NCBI RefSeq assembly: GCF_029784165.1
Contig: NC_073695.1
Location: forward strand, 201,643,136-201,707,135
Source of the DNA: Wyeomyia smithii
Lineage: Eukaryota; Arthropoda; Insecta; Diptera; Culicidae
Direction: 5' to 3'
DNA length: 64,000 nucleotides
Shown: positions 36,745-47,479 of the stretch, one piece after another
How positions within the stretch are numbered: the stretch's first letter is position 1
How the letters are laid out: each line of letters begins with the position of its first letter
Program-made: the position numbers and the translations under genes
Notes under the pieces: generated by a model
Told to the model about the DNA's origin: nothing
Database searches by the model: none
What the model saw: only the letters and a program-made list of their open reading frames with translations

Positions 36745-37984
36745 CCTTGCAGCACCTGAAAAAAGTCGAAAAGGAAAAGTTCATTAACCATGCTTTGCAT
36801 AGCCTCATTTTGTAAGGTGATGCTCACTGAATCTTTTGACAGCTCATGAGCATCCAGAAGTATTGTTGACCTTTGTTACAGCTGGTTGAGATCGATAAAA
36901 TTTGAGCTTTCTGTTGTTGCATTTGATGCTTCCGTACCGTTCACTTGTTTTCAAAACAGTCAAGTGCAACGTAGTGATTTATCATGAAACCAACTATGGA
37001 GATTGTCAAAGAAGGTTAGTTTAATCAATCTGTAAACTTGAAAGACTTATAAATAGTCTCAATATTGCCAGGGAACATTCCAATAAACACAAAAATTTTG
37101 TAAATGAGATTTTTTTGTATGTCATATTATATGAAGTAAGTTAAGTATCATTGAGAATCAATGTAAACAGTCAATTGCAAATCAAAGCCTGTATGTCTCT
37201 GGTCAAACTGGTGGTTGTAGATCATCCGAACCAATCCGAACTCATGAGTTACATCGTTGTGAAAATCATCGAAAAATTTCAACTTTGCAGCTTCCGGCAG
37301 TGTTGTTGCTTTAGAATCAAGAACAAACATAGCTCTGCCATGTAACGGATGGGTGTTCTGAAACATTCTCAACAGGTTGCTATTGAATTCGGATCCGTTG
37401 ATTACGAGCTCTAGGCCAAAAGCCAAGGAAAACGCTCAAGCTTTTTCGTCCGAAGCAATGCAAATGTTGCGAGTGAAACTACACGTTCCAGTACACGGAC
37501 AATGATAATAATTCTAGTGACTATTCAGATTCTTCTGAGTGCTCAGATTGATTGATAAACAAAACAGTGTCAACCCCGAACCTCACTGATCTAAAAAAAG
37601 AAGAGTTATATTTTATTCATAAAGGCTCAGTCATTTATGGTTGAAAAAAACTATTCAATCCAAACTACATCATCAGAAAAGTAACAAATCACTCAAAGGT
37701 TATTTCATGAAACTTTTAGTCAAAACTATTTATTGACGTTGACTAACGTCTATATCGAAGTTAGGCCCCTGAATTTAAAAATCTAGTAATTCAACCAGGG
37801 AAAACCAGAGAAAAGTGGTCAGGTTTTGAGCGCTTATTTTGCAGTCATCTATAATCAGGTTTTCGAGGTTTTGGCATCAATCGATCGGAAATTCTTTTAC
37901 GGTTAAATTTATGTAACAAAAACAAACTATTGTTTGAGATACACTATTGAAAAATTGGTAATTAATATCGATTGTCTAAATCAT
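36745..37984. other. Unassigned part of the giant element, with two weak coding hints
   Basis: An ATG at 36984 opens ten codons that run into a GTTAGT donor-like site at 37015. The minus-strand frame 37148-37426 (92 codons, containing FVLDSKATTLPEAAKLKFF) looks protein-like in composition but matches no family I know. They could be captured host gene fragments. Confidence 0.3.
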
Positions 37985-38594
37985 ACCGCGCAGCCAATCA
38001 CTACCTCTCTTCCCAAGCACAGTCGACACTAACGGATACAATCGATCTGACTTTGTTGTTATTGTTGTTGTCACTTTCTGTTTCCGATGTTTATGCTGCT
38101 GCTAGCGGAAAATACCTTGCAAATATGCATCTTTTTGTTGGTGTTTATTTTACGACAGCGGCCGGCGCCCCATCATTCTGTTTCCAAAACCGCACCAGTG
38201 ACATGCGGACGCTAGGTGATAGCAGCTGAAAGGAGGAAATACAAAATAGTACCGGTCATCTCGTGCCGGTTTCACCCGTAATGCTGGTGGCTTTAGTAGT
38301 AAATGGCTACTGCAAAACACTTAAATGGCTGGAATTCTGGACGGACTAACCAGGAAACTATAATCGGCAACTGGCACCTTTTGGTGCCTCGAAATTTTGG
38401 TACAGAAGCGGCTAATTGAATTTTCTGTTTTACCAAATGCTGCTGCTAGCGGAAAAAAACCTTGCAAAAATGCATGTTTGTGTTGGTGTTAATATTACGA
38501 CAGCGGCCGGCGCAGCTTTCAAGAAACATTTGTCTCTGCCATTTCATCATCTATGTAGCCCATCCCTCTTTCTATTTATCTGACGAAGCCTTGG

Positions 38595-38631
38595 TATAAA
38601 ACGTATCGTTCGAACATTTCACCCCATCAGT
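38595..38631 (+). promoter_or_regulatory. Core promoter in satellite A unit (first of four)
   Basis: TATAAAA at 38595 is followed by the initiator TCAGT at 38627-38631, a spacing of 34 from the first T to the A. The pair recurs at 39286/39318, 39981/40013 and 40695/40727. The wider-than-average spacing is constant. Confidence 0.5.
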
Positions 38632-39285
38632 TTCATTATTAAACCGTACCGGATACATACGGACGCTCGGTGTTAGCAGCTAAAAGGAGGAAAAACAAAA
38701 TAGTACCGGTCATCTCGTGCCGGTTTGATCCGTGATGCTGGTGGCTACTGCAAAGTACTAAAATGGCTGGAATTCTGGACGGAAACCAGTAAACAAGAAA
38801 TCGGCAACTGGCACCTTTTGGTGCCTCGCAGTTTTATAATAGAAGCGGTTAGTTGAATTTTATGTTTTACAATTGCTGTTGCTAGCGGAAAAAAAACCTT
38901 GCAAAAATGCATGTTCATGTTGATGTTAATTTCACGACAGCGCTAGGTGTTAGCAGCTGAAAGGAGGAAATACAAAATAGTACCGGTCATCTCGTGCCGG
39001 TTTCACCCGTTATGCTGGTGGCTTTTAGTAGATTAACCAGAAAACAACAATGTAATCGGCAACTGGCACCTTTTGGTGCCTCTAAATTATGTTACAGAAG
39101 CGGCAAATTGAATTTTCTGTTTTACCAAATGATGCTGCTAGCGGAAAAAATCTTGCAAAAATGCATGTTTGTGTTGGTGTTAATATTATGACAGCGGCCG
39201 GCGCAGCTTTCAAGAAACATTTGTCTCTTCCATTCCATAATTTGCGTAGCCCATCCCTCTTTTAATTTATCTGACGAAGCCTTGG

Positions 39286-39322
39286 TATAAAACGTACCGT
39301 TCGAACATTTCACCCCATCAGT
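39286..39322 (+). promoter_or_regulatory. Core promoter in satellite A unit (second)
   Basis: TATAAAA and TCAGT, with the same spacing and surroundings as the copy at 38595, except for ACCGTTCG in place of ATCGTTCG between them. Confidence 0.5.
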
Positions 39323-39980
39323 TTCATTACTAAACCGTACCGGCTACATACGGACGCTATCTTGAAAGAATTCTGGACGGACTGACCAAAAGCATGGATA
39401 TATTCGGCACCTGGCCCCTTTTGGTGCCTCGAAATTTTGTTACAGAAGCGGCTAATTGAATTTTCTGTTTTATTACAAAATGCTGCTGCTGGGGGAAAAA
39501 ACCTTGCAAATATGCATCTTTTTGTTGGTGTTAATTTTACGACAGCGGCCGGCGCCCCATCATTCTGATTCCAAAACCGCACCAGTGACATGCGGACGCT
39601 AGGTGATAGCAGCTGAAAGGAGGAAATACAAAATAGTACCGGTCATCTCGTGCCGGTTTCACCCGTAATGCTGGTGGCTTTAGTAGTAAATGGCTACTGC
39701 AAAACACTTAAATGGCTGGAATTCTGGACGGACTAACCAGGAAACTATAATCGGCAACTGGCACCTTTTGGTGCCTCGAAATTTTGGTACAGAAGCGGCT
39801 AATTGAATTTTCTGTTTTACCAAATGATGCTGCTAGCGGAAAAAACCTTGCAAAAATGCATGTTTGTGTTGGTGTTAATATTATGACAGCGGCCGGCGCA
39901 GCTTTCAAGAAACATTTGTCTCTTCCATTCCATAATTTGCGTAGCCCATCCCTCTTTTAATTTATCTGACGAAGCCTTGG

Positions 39981-40017
39981 TATAAAACGTATCGTTCGAA
40001 CATTTCACCCCATCAGT
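39981..40017 (+). promoter_or_regulatory. Core promoter in satellite A unit (third)
   Basis: TATAAAA and TCAGT, identical in layout to the copy at 38595. Confidence 0.5.
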
Positions 40018-40694
40018 TTCATTATTAAACCGTACCGGATACATACGGACGCTCGGAGGAAAAACAAAATAGTACCGGTCATCTCGTGCCGGTTTGATCC
40101 GTGATGCTGGTGGCTACTGCAAAGTACTAAAATGGCTGGAATTCTGGACGGAAACCAGTAAACAAGAAATCGGCAACTGGCACCTTTTGGTGCCTCGCAG
40201 TTTTATAATAGAAGCAGTTAGTTGAATTTTATGTTTTACAATTGCTGTTGCTAGCGGAAAAAAAACCTTGCAAAAATGCATGTTCATGTTGATGTTAATT
40301 TCACGACAGCGCTAGGTGTTAGCAGCTGAAAGGAGGAAATACAAAATAGTACCGGTCATCTCGTGCCGGTTTCACCCGTAATGCTGGTGGCTTTAGTAGT
40401 AAATGGCTACTGCAAAACACTTAAATGGCTGGAATTCTGGACGGACTAACCAGGAAACTATAATCGGCAACTGGCACCTTTTGGTGCCTCGAAATTTTGG
40501 TACAGAAGCGGCTAATTGAATTTTCTGTTTTACCAAATGCTGCTGCTAGCGGAAAAAAACCTTGCAAAAATGCATGTTTGTGTTGGTGTTAATATTACGA
40601 CAGCGGCCGGCGCAGCTTTCAAGAAACATTTGTCTCTGCCATTTCATCATCTATGTAGCCCATCCCTCTTTCTATTTATCTGACGAAGCCTTGG

Positions 40695-40731
40695 TATAAA
40701 ACGTATCGTTCGAACATTTCACCCCATCAGT
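40695..40731 (+). promoter_or_regulatory. Core promoter in satellite A unit (fourth)
   Basis: TATAAAA and TCAGT, identical in layout to the copy at 38595. Confidence 0.5.
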
Positions 40732-41366
40732 TTCATTATTAAACCGTACCGGATACATACGGACGCTCGGAGGAAAAACAAAATAGTACCGGTCATCTCG
40801 TGCCGGTTTGATCCGTGATGCTGGTGGCTACTGCAAAGTACTAAAATGGCTGGAATTCTGGACGGAAACCAGTAAACAAGAAATCGGCAACTGGCACCTT
40901 TTGGTGCCTCGCAGTTTTATAATAGAAGCGGTTAGTTGAATTTTATGTTTTACAATTGCTGTTGCTAGCGGAAAAAAAAACCTTGCAAAAATGCATGTTC
41001 ATGTTGATGTTAATTTCACGACAGCGCTAGGTGTTAGCAGCTGAAAGGAGGAAAGACAAAATAGTACCGGTCATCTCGTGCCGGTTTCACCCGTTATGCT
41101 GGTGGCTGTTAGTAATAAATGGCTACTGCAAAATACTCAAATGGCTGGAATTCTGGACGAAAATAATCGGAAACTGGTACCTTTTGGAGCCTCGAAATTT
41201 TGTTACAGAAGTTTTGTAAAAGAAGCGTTGCAATTCCCTATACTATTTGCTTCAATGGAATATTTTTTTTTTTTAAGAATACGGTAGTCAACGTCATGCG
41301 GTCGTGTCTTGAATACCACCCTCCTACTTTTTTGATCTGTAAAACTGTCCTTTGCGATCTCAGCTT

Positions 41367-41642
41367 TTATATTATATTTTCGATCCATGATACGTTTCCA
41401 GGCCAAAAATATCTTAAAATAATTTTGATCAAGTTTGGTGTTCCAAGTGCTCCACTGTGCGGCTTCATATTTCTTAAATATGACTTCAGTGATGACACGA
41501 ATTTTATGCTCTGCGTGAATAAAAAATACTTCCCGCATGATGTTTCGGTTTTGTCTTTAAAAACAAAAATTAGCGGCTGAGAGTTTATTCTTCTATGTCT
41601 GACTTTTAGTAGTAAACCAGATATCTGTTGAGATATATTCAA
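41367..41642 (-). pseudogene. Decayed BED-zinc-finger-like ORF, possible hAT transposase N-terminus
   Basis: The frame reads KTETSCGKYFLFTQS, then VSSLKSYLRNMKPHSGALGT. BED fingers of hAT transposases have C-x2-C, then an SSLK.HLR-type helix and H-x3-5-H. Here one Cys is kept, the second is Tyr, and the expected first His is Tyr, changes compatible with decay. It lies just inside the right terminus of the giant element and points inward, where a transposase N-terminus would be expected. The call is inferred from pattern only. Confidence 0.4.
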
Positions 41643-41872
41643 TTTAATTTATAGTCATAATGTGCACAAACCAAAATAATGTAATAATGTGCATCGGAAA
41701 TTTGGTCCGAAATTTCGCGAAGTTTCGTAATCGTCGAAATTGGAAGTTGAATTTCGCGAAATTTTAGGCGGAATTCAGCGAAATTCAACGAAATTTTTCG
41801 GCAATTTCGCGAAACCGAAATTTCGAGTTTTGCGAAATTATACGAAATCATTCGAAATCTCGCACAGCCTTA

Positions 41873-42400
41873 GTTGCGACGCTCGATTTCGGTGGATGTT
41901 AAACACTGTGCATGCGTGTATGCATACAGCTAATACAGCTGCGAACGTTGATGACCTTAAAGAAGAATCTGCTATCGACTAGAACGTGGTTGATTCAATT
42001 CTCTGTCGGATAATCACTATGTGATTATCCACAAACCACCTAGTGGTTTTGTGGATATCGTTGCGGGAGAAAAAGTTACTTCAGACTACCATCCCACGGA
42101 AGCTGCAATGCTTTTGCACCGCTGGTCGTAGTCGTTAAACGCGGCGTGCTGGTCTCCCGGCTCGATTTCTGATCTGTATATTGCCTCTCGTTTTACCTGA
42201 AAGATTGTTCATGTCCCAGATGGCGGTTTCCTCGTCTCGTCGTGGGCACCTAGCGTAAACCTGCTCCAGCTGCGCGTAGAACGCTTCCTTCTTGTCGTAG
42301 GGCAGTTCATGTCGATGATACTGTAGCGTAGCGTTAGCACGGTATATTTCGTGGCTTACTCGACTGATGACTATCACTTTCACTCAGATTGCTTGAGGAA
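41873..42400 (-). pseudogene. RTE-like endonuclease half, cut off by the giant element
   Basis: The minus-strand reading gives KKEAFYAQLEQVYARCPRRDEETAIWDMN, quoted only in part here: FYAQLEQVYARCPRRD, then AIWDMN in place of the usual GDMN or GDFN. Further on, RNDIHKTTRW matches the HK.TW block of the same domain. The last part runs into the duplication at 41873-41880 and continues, across the giant element, at 31050. Several stops and frameshifts are present. Confidence 0.75.
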
Positions 42401-42410
42401 CAATGTTTGG

Positions 42411-42765
42411 GACTAAAACCAATCTAAGCTGAAGTAAGCCAGACAGTTACTATTGCTGGCCACGCCCATCTTTACCGTAGCTTGAGGATATTAGTAATGA
42501 TATTGATGACGCGTTACTTATTTAATACGATGCCACCAACTCAGCGACACTCCCGTATGTACTACGAAATTGAGGAAAACCAAGGTATTAGAAAGGATTT
42601 CGCATCAAACAAGCGATCGTTGAATCCATTTAGCATTAATCAAGTTGCACCACGAGGAGGCGGACTCTCAGTGCACGTTGCTGATGTTGTGAAAAACCGA
42701 TCCACAGCTTGGGCCTTTTCCAATCTCCTGTCTCGCCGTAGGATTATCGTGATAGCTCTGTTGAG
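42411..42765. other. Unassigned spacer
   Basis: No gene recognised between the RTE endonuclease half and the tandem duplication. Confidence 0.4.
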
Positions 42766-42814
42766 AGTCCCAAACTGTCCCCCCCCCATAAGCTCATAAG
42801 GAGCCTTTTGGTAG

Positions 42815-42958
42815 TTTTTTTATTCTCGTTTATTTTTCTTCGCTCTAGTTCCGCCTTTGTTGTACTGCCAATCACCGACGCCCGGGGAGGCGACTCCACC
42901 CAGGATCTAACTTACGATCCGTTGATTAATGGACCGGCGACACCGGCTTTACTTCCTC
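42815..42958 (-). mobile_element. SINE family C, 3' part only (deleted copy)
   Basis: Matches the left portions of the SINEs at 43066 and 43691. The tRNA-like head was lost in the internal deletion of the first tandem copy, near 42958. Confidence 0.8.
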
Positions 42959-43065
42959 TTTACAGGTGAAAAATTAAATTGCATCTTTCGGTCAATAATT
43001 ATATTCAATAATTTTTCCCAAACTGTCCCCCCCCCCCCATAAGCTCATAAGGAGCCTTTTGGTAG

Positions 43066-43415
43066 TTTTTTTTATTCTCGTTTATTTTTCTTCGCTCTAG
43101 TTCCGCCTTTGTTGTACTGCCAATCACCGACGCCCGGGGAGGCGACTCCACCCAGGATCTAACTTACGATCCGTTGATTAATGGACCGGCGACACCGGCT
43201 TTACTTCCTCATGCGATGGAAGGCGTGATCCCAGAGATTTTTCGCCTCAGAAAATCTTCCGGTGTCGGCTAGGATTGGAACTTGACCAATTGGGTTGGTT
43301 GTGAGTGGATCACGCCACCCCACAACCATCGACACCTATGTCGGCACTGGGATTCGGATCCAGGCGTCGAGCGTGGTTGGCTGAGACGTTACCAACCACA
43401 CTAGGCTCTCGCCTG
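43066..43415 (-). mobile_element. tRNA-derived SINE, family C, copy 1
   Basis: The minus-strand head (about 43411-43340) has an A-box-like TGGTTGGTAACG and a B box, GATCCGAATCCC. The T-rich left end is the complement of the A-rich tail. Flanks are a 10-bp near-perfect duplication, CTTTTGGTAG/CTCTTGGTAG (43056-43065 and 43416-43425). Confidence 0.85.
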
Positions 43416-43690
43416 CTCTTGGTAGTGGCCGAAACTCAAGTTATAGCATTTCTTATTATTATTCTGCTAATATCTTTGAACTGGCTGCATTGTGGACATT
43501 CTGAATATTACAATTTGAAGAAAATTATTCATGAAATCCAAAAAAATTAAAACAATTCTGACCGGAAGTGTTGCCAGATATGTTGTTTTTACAGGTGAAA
43601 AATTAAATTGCATCTTTCGGTCAATAATTATATTCAATAATTTTTCCCAAACTGTCCCCCCCCATAAGCTCATAAGGAGCCTTTTGGTAG

Positions 43691-44039
43691 TTTTTTTATT
43701 CTCGTTTATTTTTCTTCGCTCTAGTTCCGCCTTTGTTGTACTGCCAATCACCGACGCCCGGGGAGGCGACTCCACCCAGGATCTAACTTACGATCCGTTG
43801 ATTAATGGACCGGCGACACCGGCTTTACTTCCTCATGCGATGGAAGGCGTGATCCCAGAGATTTTTCGCCTCAGAAAATCTTCCGGTGTCGGCTAGGATT
43901 GGAACTTGACCAATTGGGTTGGTTGTGAGTGGATCACGCCACCCCACAACCATCGACACCTATGTCGGCACTGGGATTCGGATCCAGGCGTCGAGCGTGG
44001 TTGGCTGAGACGTTACCAACCACACTAGGCTCTCGCCTG
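43691..44039 (-). mobile_element. tRNA-derived SINE, family C, copy 2
   Basis: Nearly identical to 43066-43415 and with the same flanking duplication (43681-43690 and 44040-44049), because the whole segment was duplicated. Confidence 0.85.
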
Positions 44040-44260
44040 CTCTTGGTAGTGGCCGAAACTCAAGTTATAGCATTTCTTATTATTATTCTGCTAATATCTT
44101 TGAACTGGCTGCATTGTGGACATTCTGAATATTACAATTTGAAGAAAATTATTCATGAAATCCAAAAAAATAAAAACAATTCTGACCGGAAGTGTTGCCA
44201 GATATGTTGTTTTTACAGGTGAAAAATTAAATTGCATCTTTCGGTCAATAATTATATTTC

Positions 44261-44989
44261 AATTTCAAATTCGACAATTGCATTGTGTTGCTGAGAAAAT
44301 TTTACCAGAAAAACACCTATTACGAAGAGGTATTATGAGAAAAACTCCAGTTACAGCTGCAAGCAGAGCCTGACAAAGTAATTTTAATTGACAATTATCA
44401 GGTTATAGCGACGCTTTGATCCGTCGCTTTCAATCGAAAAGCTTTTGTATCATTCTCAAGCTCTTCCTTAGTCACATGAAAACTACTCGGAAGCTCTTAT
44501 TTTGATTTTGACAACCGAAGGGTTAGAAACTAATACAAATGCGTTTCAATTGAATCACCGTCACTCTCACATGACGATTCCCAATCGAAAATGAGAATAA
44601 GCGCTAACGGAGACAGGGGGATTCTGTATAGTATTTCGTGCAAATATATAGACGAAGCAGAAAAGAAAACCGTGAAGATATGAAACGGAGAACACCAAAA
44701 CCAGTTTCACAATCCGAAGTTACTCTGCGCCAGTGATCAACAGCGAAAAAAATTCCGAAATATTGATCGGAATTTACGTGACGTATTTATTGGATGCCAT
44801 TGCCGTTTTGAGCGTGGTACGCAGTTGAAAAGAAAAGAGGTTCACGAAATTTTGCCCTTTTTACCAAACGGAAATTTGACAGCTGAGAATGCTTCACAGT
44901 AACGATATCTACGTCAGTGAGCGCATGATTTTTGCTTTTTTTTTCTAGAACACTTGAACACACTTGTTTACCGCGATCTGGTGTTAGAG
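44261..44989. other. Unassigned
   Basis: AT-rich. No gene or repeat boundary recognised. Confidence 0.4.
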
Positions 44990-45907
44990 CAGGGATGCCA
45001 GGTAATATTTTCAAAAGTCTTCATGGTCCGCGAAAAATGTCTTCCTACCCGAAGCCCGAAGCCCGATAACTGTCCGGCAAATCGAAAACTGTCGAGCATT
45101 AGTGGTGAACTAATGCAAAATTCGGGTCGTTCACATATTTTTTAATGTCTACACATGTTTCTCCATTGTTTTCACGTTGTCGTCACAAAAATGGATGTCT
45201 TCATCGTACACTCACAATGTTTTCACGTTATTGTTACCTGAAAGTTCCTATACTTGTTCATTTTTTGTCATTTTGCATGATTTATGTGACAAACTTAACA
45301 TCTACGTGAAAATCTCATGCATACCATAGTTAATCACGTACCATCTACGTGAACTTGACAACGTCAAACAGGATGTATCGCGTGAATTCACTGTGCGAAA
45401 ATAACACAGCTTCAGTTCAAAGGTGGAAGAGTTACCTGAACAAAAACAGCTGCAGCGGACAATAACAATCCCCGAGAATGTCGTAATATTTATCAGTTTT
45501 AACGTTGTTTTATTCATTTACGAATTGACGAATTTGCATACCTGAGTGATATCTGATAGCAATCACGTTTCACTAAATGTACAATTTTCATTTATTTCTC
45601 TAATTTTTATGAGCTAGGAAACGGGTTTTAGAAATTATCAAAACATGTTGCGTAATAAATCACTCAGATATGCAAATTCGTCGTTTACCAGTAGATGAAT
45701 TCTACGTGAAAATCACATGAAACGCATGCATCTACTGAATAAGTTTCAAAGGATAATTCATCTCACCAGGTCATGATGAACTCAAATGACAATCACGTAG
45801 AATTTACTAGAAAACGATAGTGGAAAATATTCACGTAACTTTTCCGGTAACTATAACGTGAAAAATATCCTGAATGTAGGCTAATGTCTTCCAATCTGGC
45901 ATCGCTG
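44990..45907. mobile_element. hAT-like MITE candidate (~918 bp)
   Basis: The ends are CAGGGATGCCAG and CTGGCATCGCTG, the CAGNGNTGCCA type also seen at 372-691. The flanking octamers (TGTTAGAG and GGTGTGAG) match at only five of eight positions, so the duplication is decayed or the limits are off. ACGTGAAAAT-type motifs recur inside in both orientations. Confidence 0.55.
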
Positions 45908-47479
45908 GGTGTGAGACGACCAACCAACTGCCTGACTCTTACAGTACCTGAATAATGCCAGTGCTCATTATTCCGTGCATGAACAAGTGACATTTTGCTT
46001 CACAGCAGTGTTCACAGCGAGTGAACTTTGTTTTCCCTTTCGGTTTACGATTTCTTTTTAGCTGCGTACTAGCTACTAGAAGAAATTTCATTGCCTGATT
46101 CAGTGCCTGAATTTTACATAGGATTGAGATAGGAAAATGAATTTCTTTTTGAACTGCATACTGCGCTTTAGCTGTGGCTTGCGGTATTAGAAAACTTTCA
46201 TCAAATGACGCGATGCGGTGCTAGTATCAATTGAGACGCTGAAGGAAATGAAAGAGTCTCGCTCTCCGTCACTCTCTCCGTCAATGGAAATAGTCATCAG
46301 TTTCATTTGAAATGATCCGATGAACAACAAACGGGAAAGAAAGAAAGAAAGAACTGATTCGATGACAGCAGCCGGAAGGAATCAAGTGAAAATGAAACTG
46401 ATCGAATCGAAATGACAGCGCGGAATAATCAGTTTCATTGTTTTGTTTCGAAAATGTTGAGCCCTGGCTGCAATAGCTCCCAACTGCCTGCGACGAGGTT
46501 CGGAGTAGCGTGGACTGCCTCAGGCGTAAGTTTAATAGCAAAACTTCTGCACAGTCAGTCAGCTACCAGGTCTCTAAATCGGGATTTAATTGTACACGTA
46601 CTGTTTAAATTAATAACCTTGAGTGTTCGTTTTATTTTTACAACCTTCTTATAACAGGGTTCGTCAGTTAGTTGCGCATATGAAATTTCAGCAGGGCTAG
46701 TATAAAAATGATCGATTATAGTACAAATACAGCGCTTTGGATTAGTTTCATGCTCTTAGTGATAAATTTTTAAAATTTTAATGTGTAGCTAGAAGAAACA
46801 CTGAAAAAGTTTTAAAATATACGTATATTAGTATTTTTTAGAAATATAATTCATGAGAACGGCTCTCTAGACTCTGACGAAGAAAACTTAACAGCTGAAA
46901 GCACTGTATTTGAATGTTTTGTTTTTATTTTTGCTTTCAAAATCTCTGAAAGGAAAAAAATTTGGCGAGATTCTTGACTGGTGCTGACGTCTTTGAAAAT
47001 AAATTTAAAAAAAAAGGTTGGTGGTTAGTGAAAATGTCTGAATTATCAGAAATTCTACTAACAAAAGGTCAATTTTAAAGTTACCGTTAACAAAAGTTAG
47101 TGTTTAGACTTTATTTTGGGATAAAGTTACAGTGTTGTACAAAAACAACATGGTAAAATTTTTGTACATATTTTTTTTGGAACCGCAATTTTTTTACCTA
47201 CAACTTTGCTGAAGACACCATTTTAACAACAAGCAAAACAAGCAGTCTTTCTGATATAGAAATTTTCATAAATCAATCACCACTCTGGATAGGCCCTCTT
47301 GAAACAGCAGTTGTGAGTCCACATGAAGAACTGATATTATAAAATGACCTTCTTATCAAAATGGAACCACTGAGAAAAGTGTCAGCGAAATCGGAAAAGG
47401 GATGCTAAAAATATTTTTTTTACCTATTTTCCATAGAATGCCTCTTCCACCTCTTATTATGTGAATGTGCTTCCGAATA
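45908..47479. other. Unassigned, with a (GAAA)n microsatellite
   Basis: A short GAAA microsatellite lies at about 46337-46353. The rest is AT-rich, without a recognised gene. The right part may belong to the Helitron relic that follows. Confidence 0.4.

Larger units (their letters stand above)
37985..41220. repeat. Higher-order satellite: alternating ~437- and ~277-bp units
   Basis: The landmark ACCGGTCATCTCGTGCCGGT starts at 38251, 38704, 38982, 39638, 40074, 40351, 40788 and 41066. Spacings are 453, 278, 656, 436, 277, 437 and 278. Thus a long unit (A) alternates with a short one (B) to give a ~714-bp higher-order unit, with one fused variant at 38982-39638. A and B share most of their sequence. 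A has an extra ~160-bp block with a TATA box and initiator. Each unit contains two small hairpins: ACCGG...CCGGT in the landmark and GGCACCTTTTGGTGCC. The last higher-order copies are nearly identical, pointing to recent homogenisation. Confidence 0.9.
31051..41872. mobile_element. Giant composite hAT-like element (10.8 kb) splitting the RTE relic
   Basis: The outer ends are TAGGGGTGTGCGAAAC and the imperfect reverse complement of TAAGGCTGTGCGAGAT. A perfect 8-bp duplication, GTTGCGAC, flanks them (31043-31050 and 41873-41880). Both subterminal regions (about 31080-31200 and 41700-41870) are packed with CGAAA/TTTCG motifs, as expected of clustered transposase-binding sites. The flanks join into one continuous RTE-like coding sequence, so the outer limits are supported independently. 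Inside are a foldback repeat with a SINE, three MITEs and a large satellite. A decayed BED-finger-like frame lies near the right end (41367-41642). I see no other transposase part, so the copy is non-autonomous, unless the missing parts decayed beyond recognition. Confidence 0.82.
42766..44258. repeat. Recent tandem duplication (~625 bp), three copies
   Basis: Copies begin at CCCAAACTGTCCCC: 42769 (internally deleted, ~250 bp), 43017 and 43646. Copies two and three are almost identical over ~610 bp, differing mainly in C-, T- and A-run lengths. Each complete copy contains one SINE (family C). The SINE inserted first and was then copied with its flanks. Open frames here (such as 43305-43550 and 43929-44222) are SINE sequence, not genes. 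Confidence 0.9.

Noticed and set aside
36984..37020. First exon with a GTTAGT donor
   Set aside because: The donor is weak, the exon only ten codons and no downstream exon was recognised. Chance is likely.
37148..37426. Minus-strand 92-codon frame with a protein-like composition
   Set aside because: No motif or family was recognised and no splice context supports it. Mentioned only as a hint inside the giant element.
38994..41219. Repeated frames in the satellite (such as 41031-41219 and 39817-40044)
   Set aside because: They occur on both strands, change length from unit to unit and have no protein family features. They are by-products of the repeat.
37985..41220. Identity with the known Aedes satellite that makes developmental piRNAs
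   Set aside because: The unit sizes here (~277 and ~437 bp) give no support, and I cannot compare sequences. Only the general idea of satellite-derived small RNAs is kept.
43305..44222. Two identical ~80-codon frames starting MDHATPQPSTPM
   Set aside because: They lie in the duplicated SINE and follow its sequence. The identity reflects the tandem duplication, not selection on a protein.
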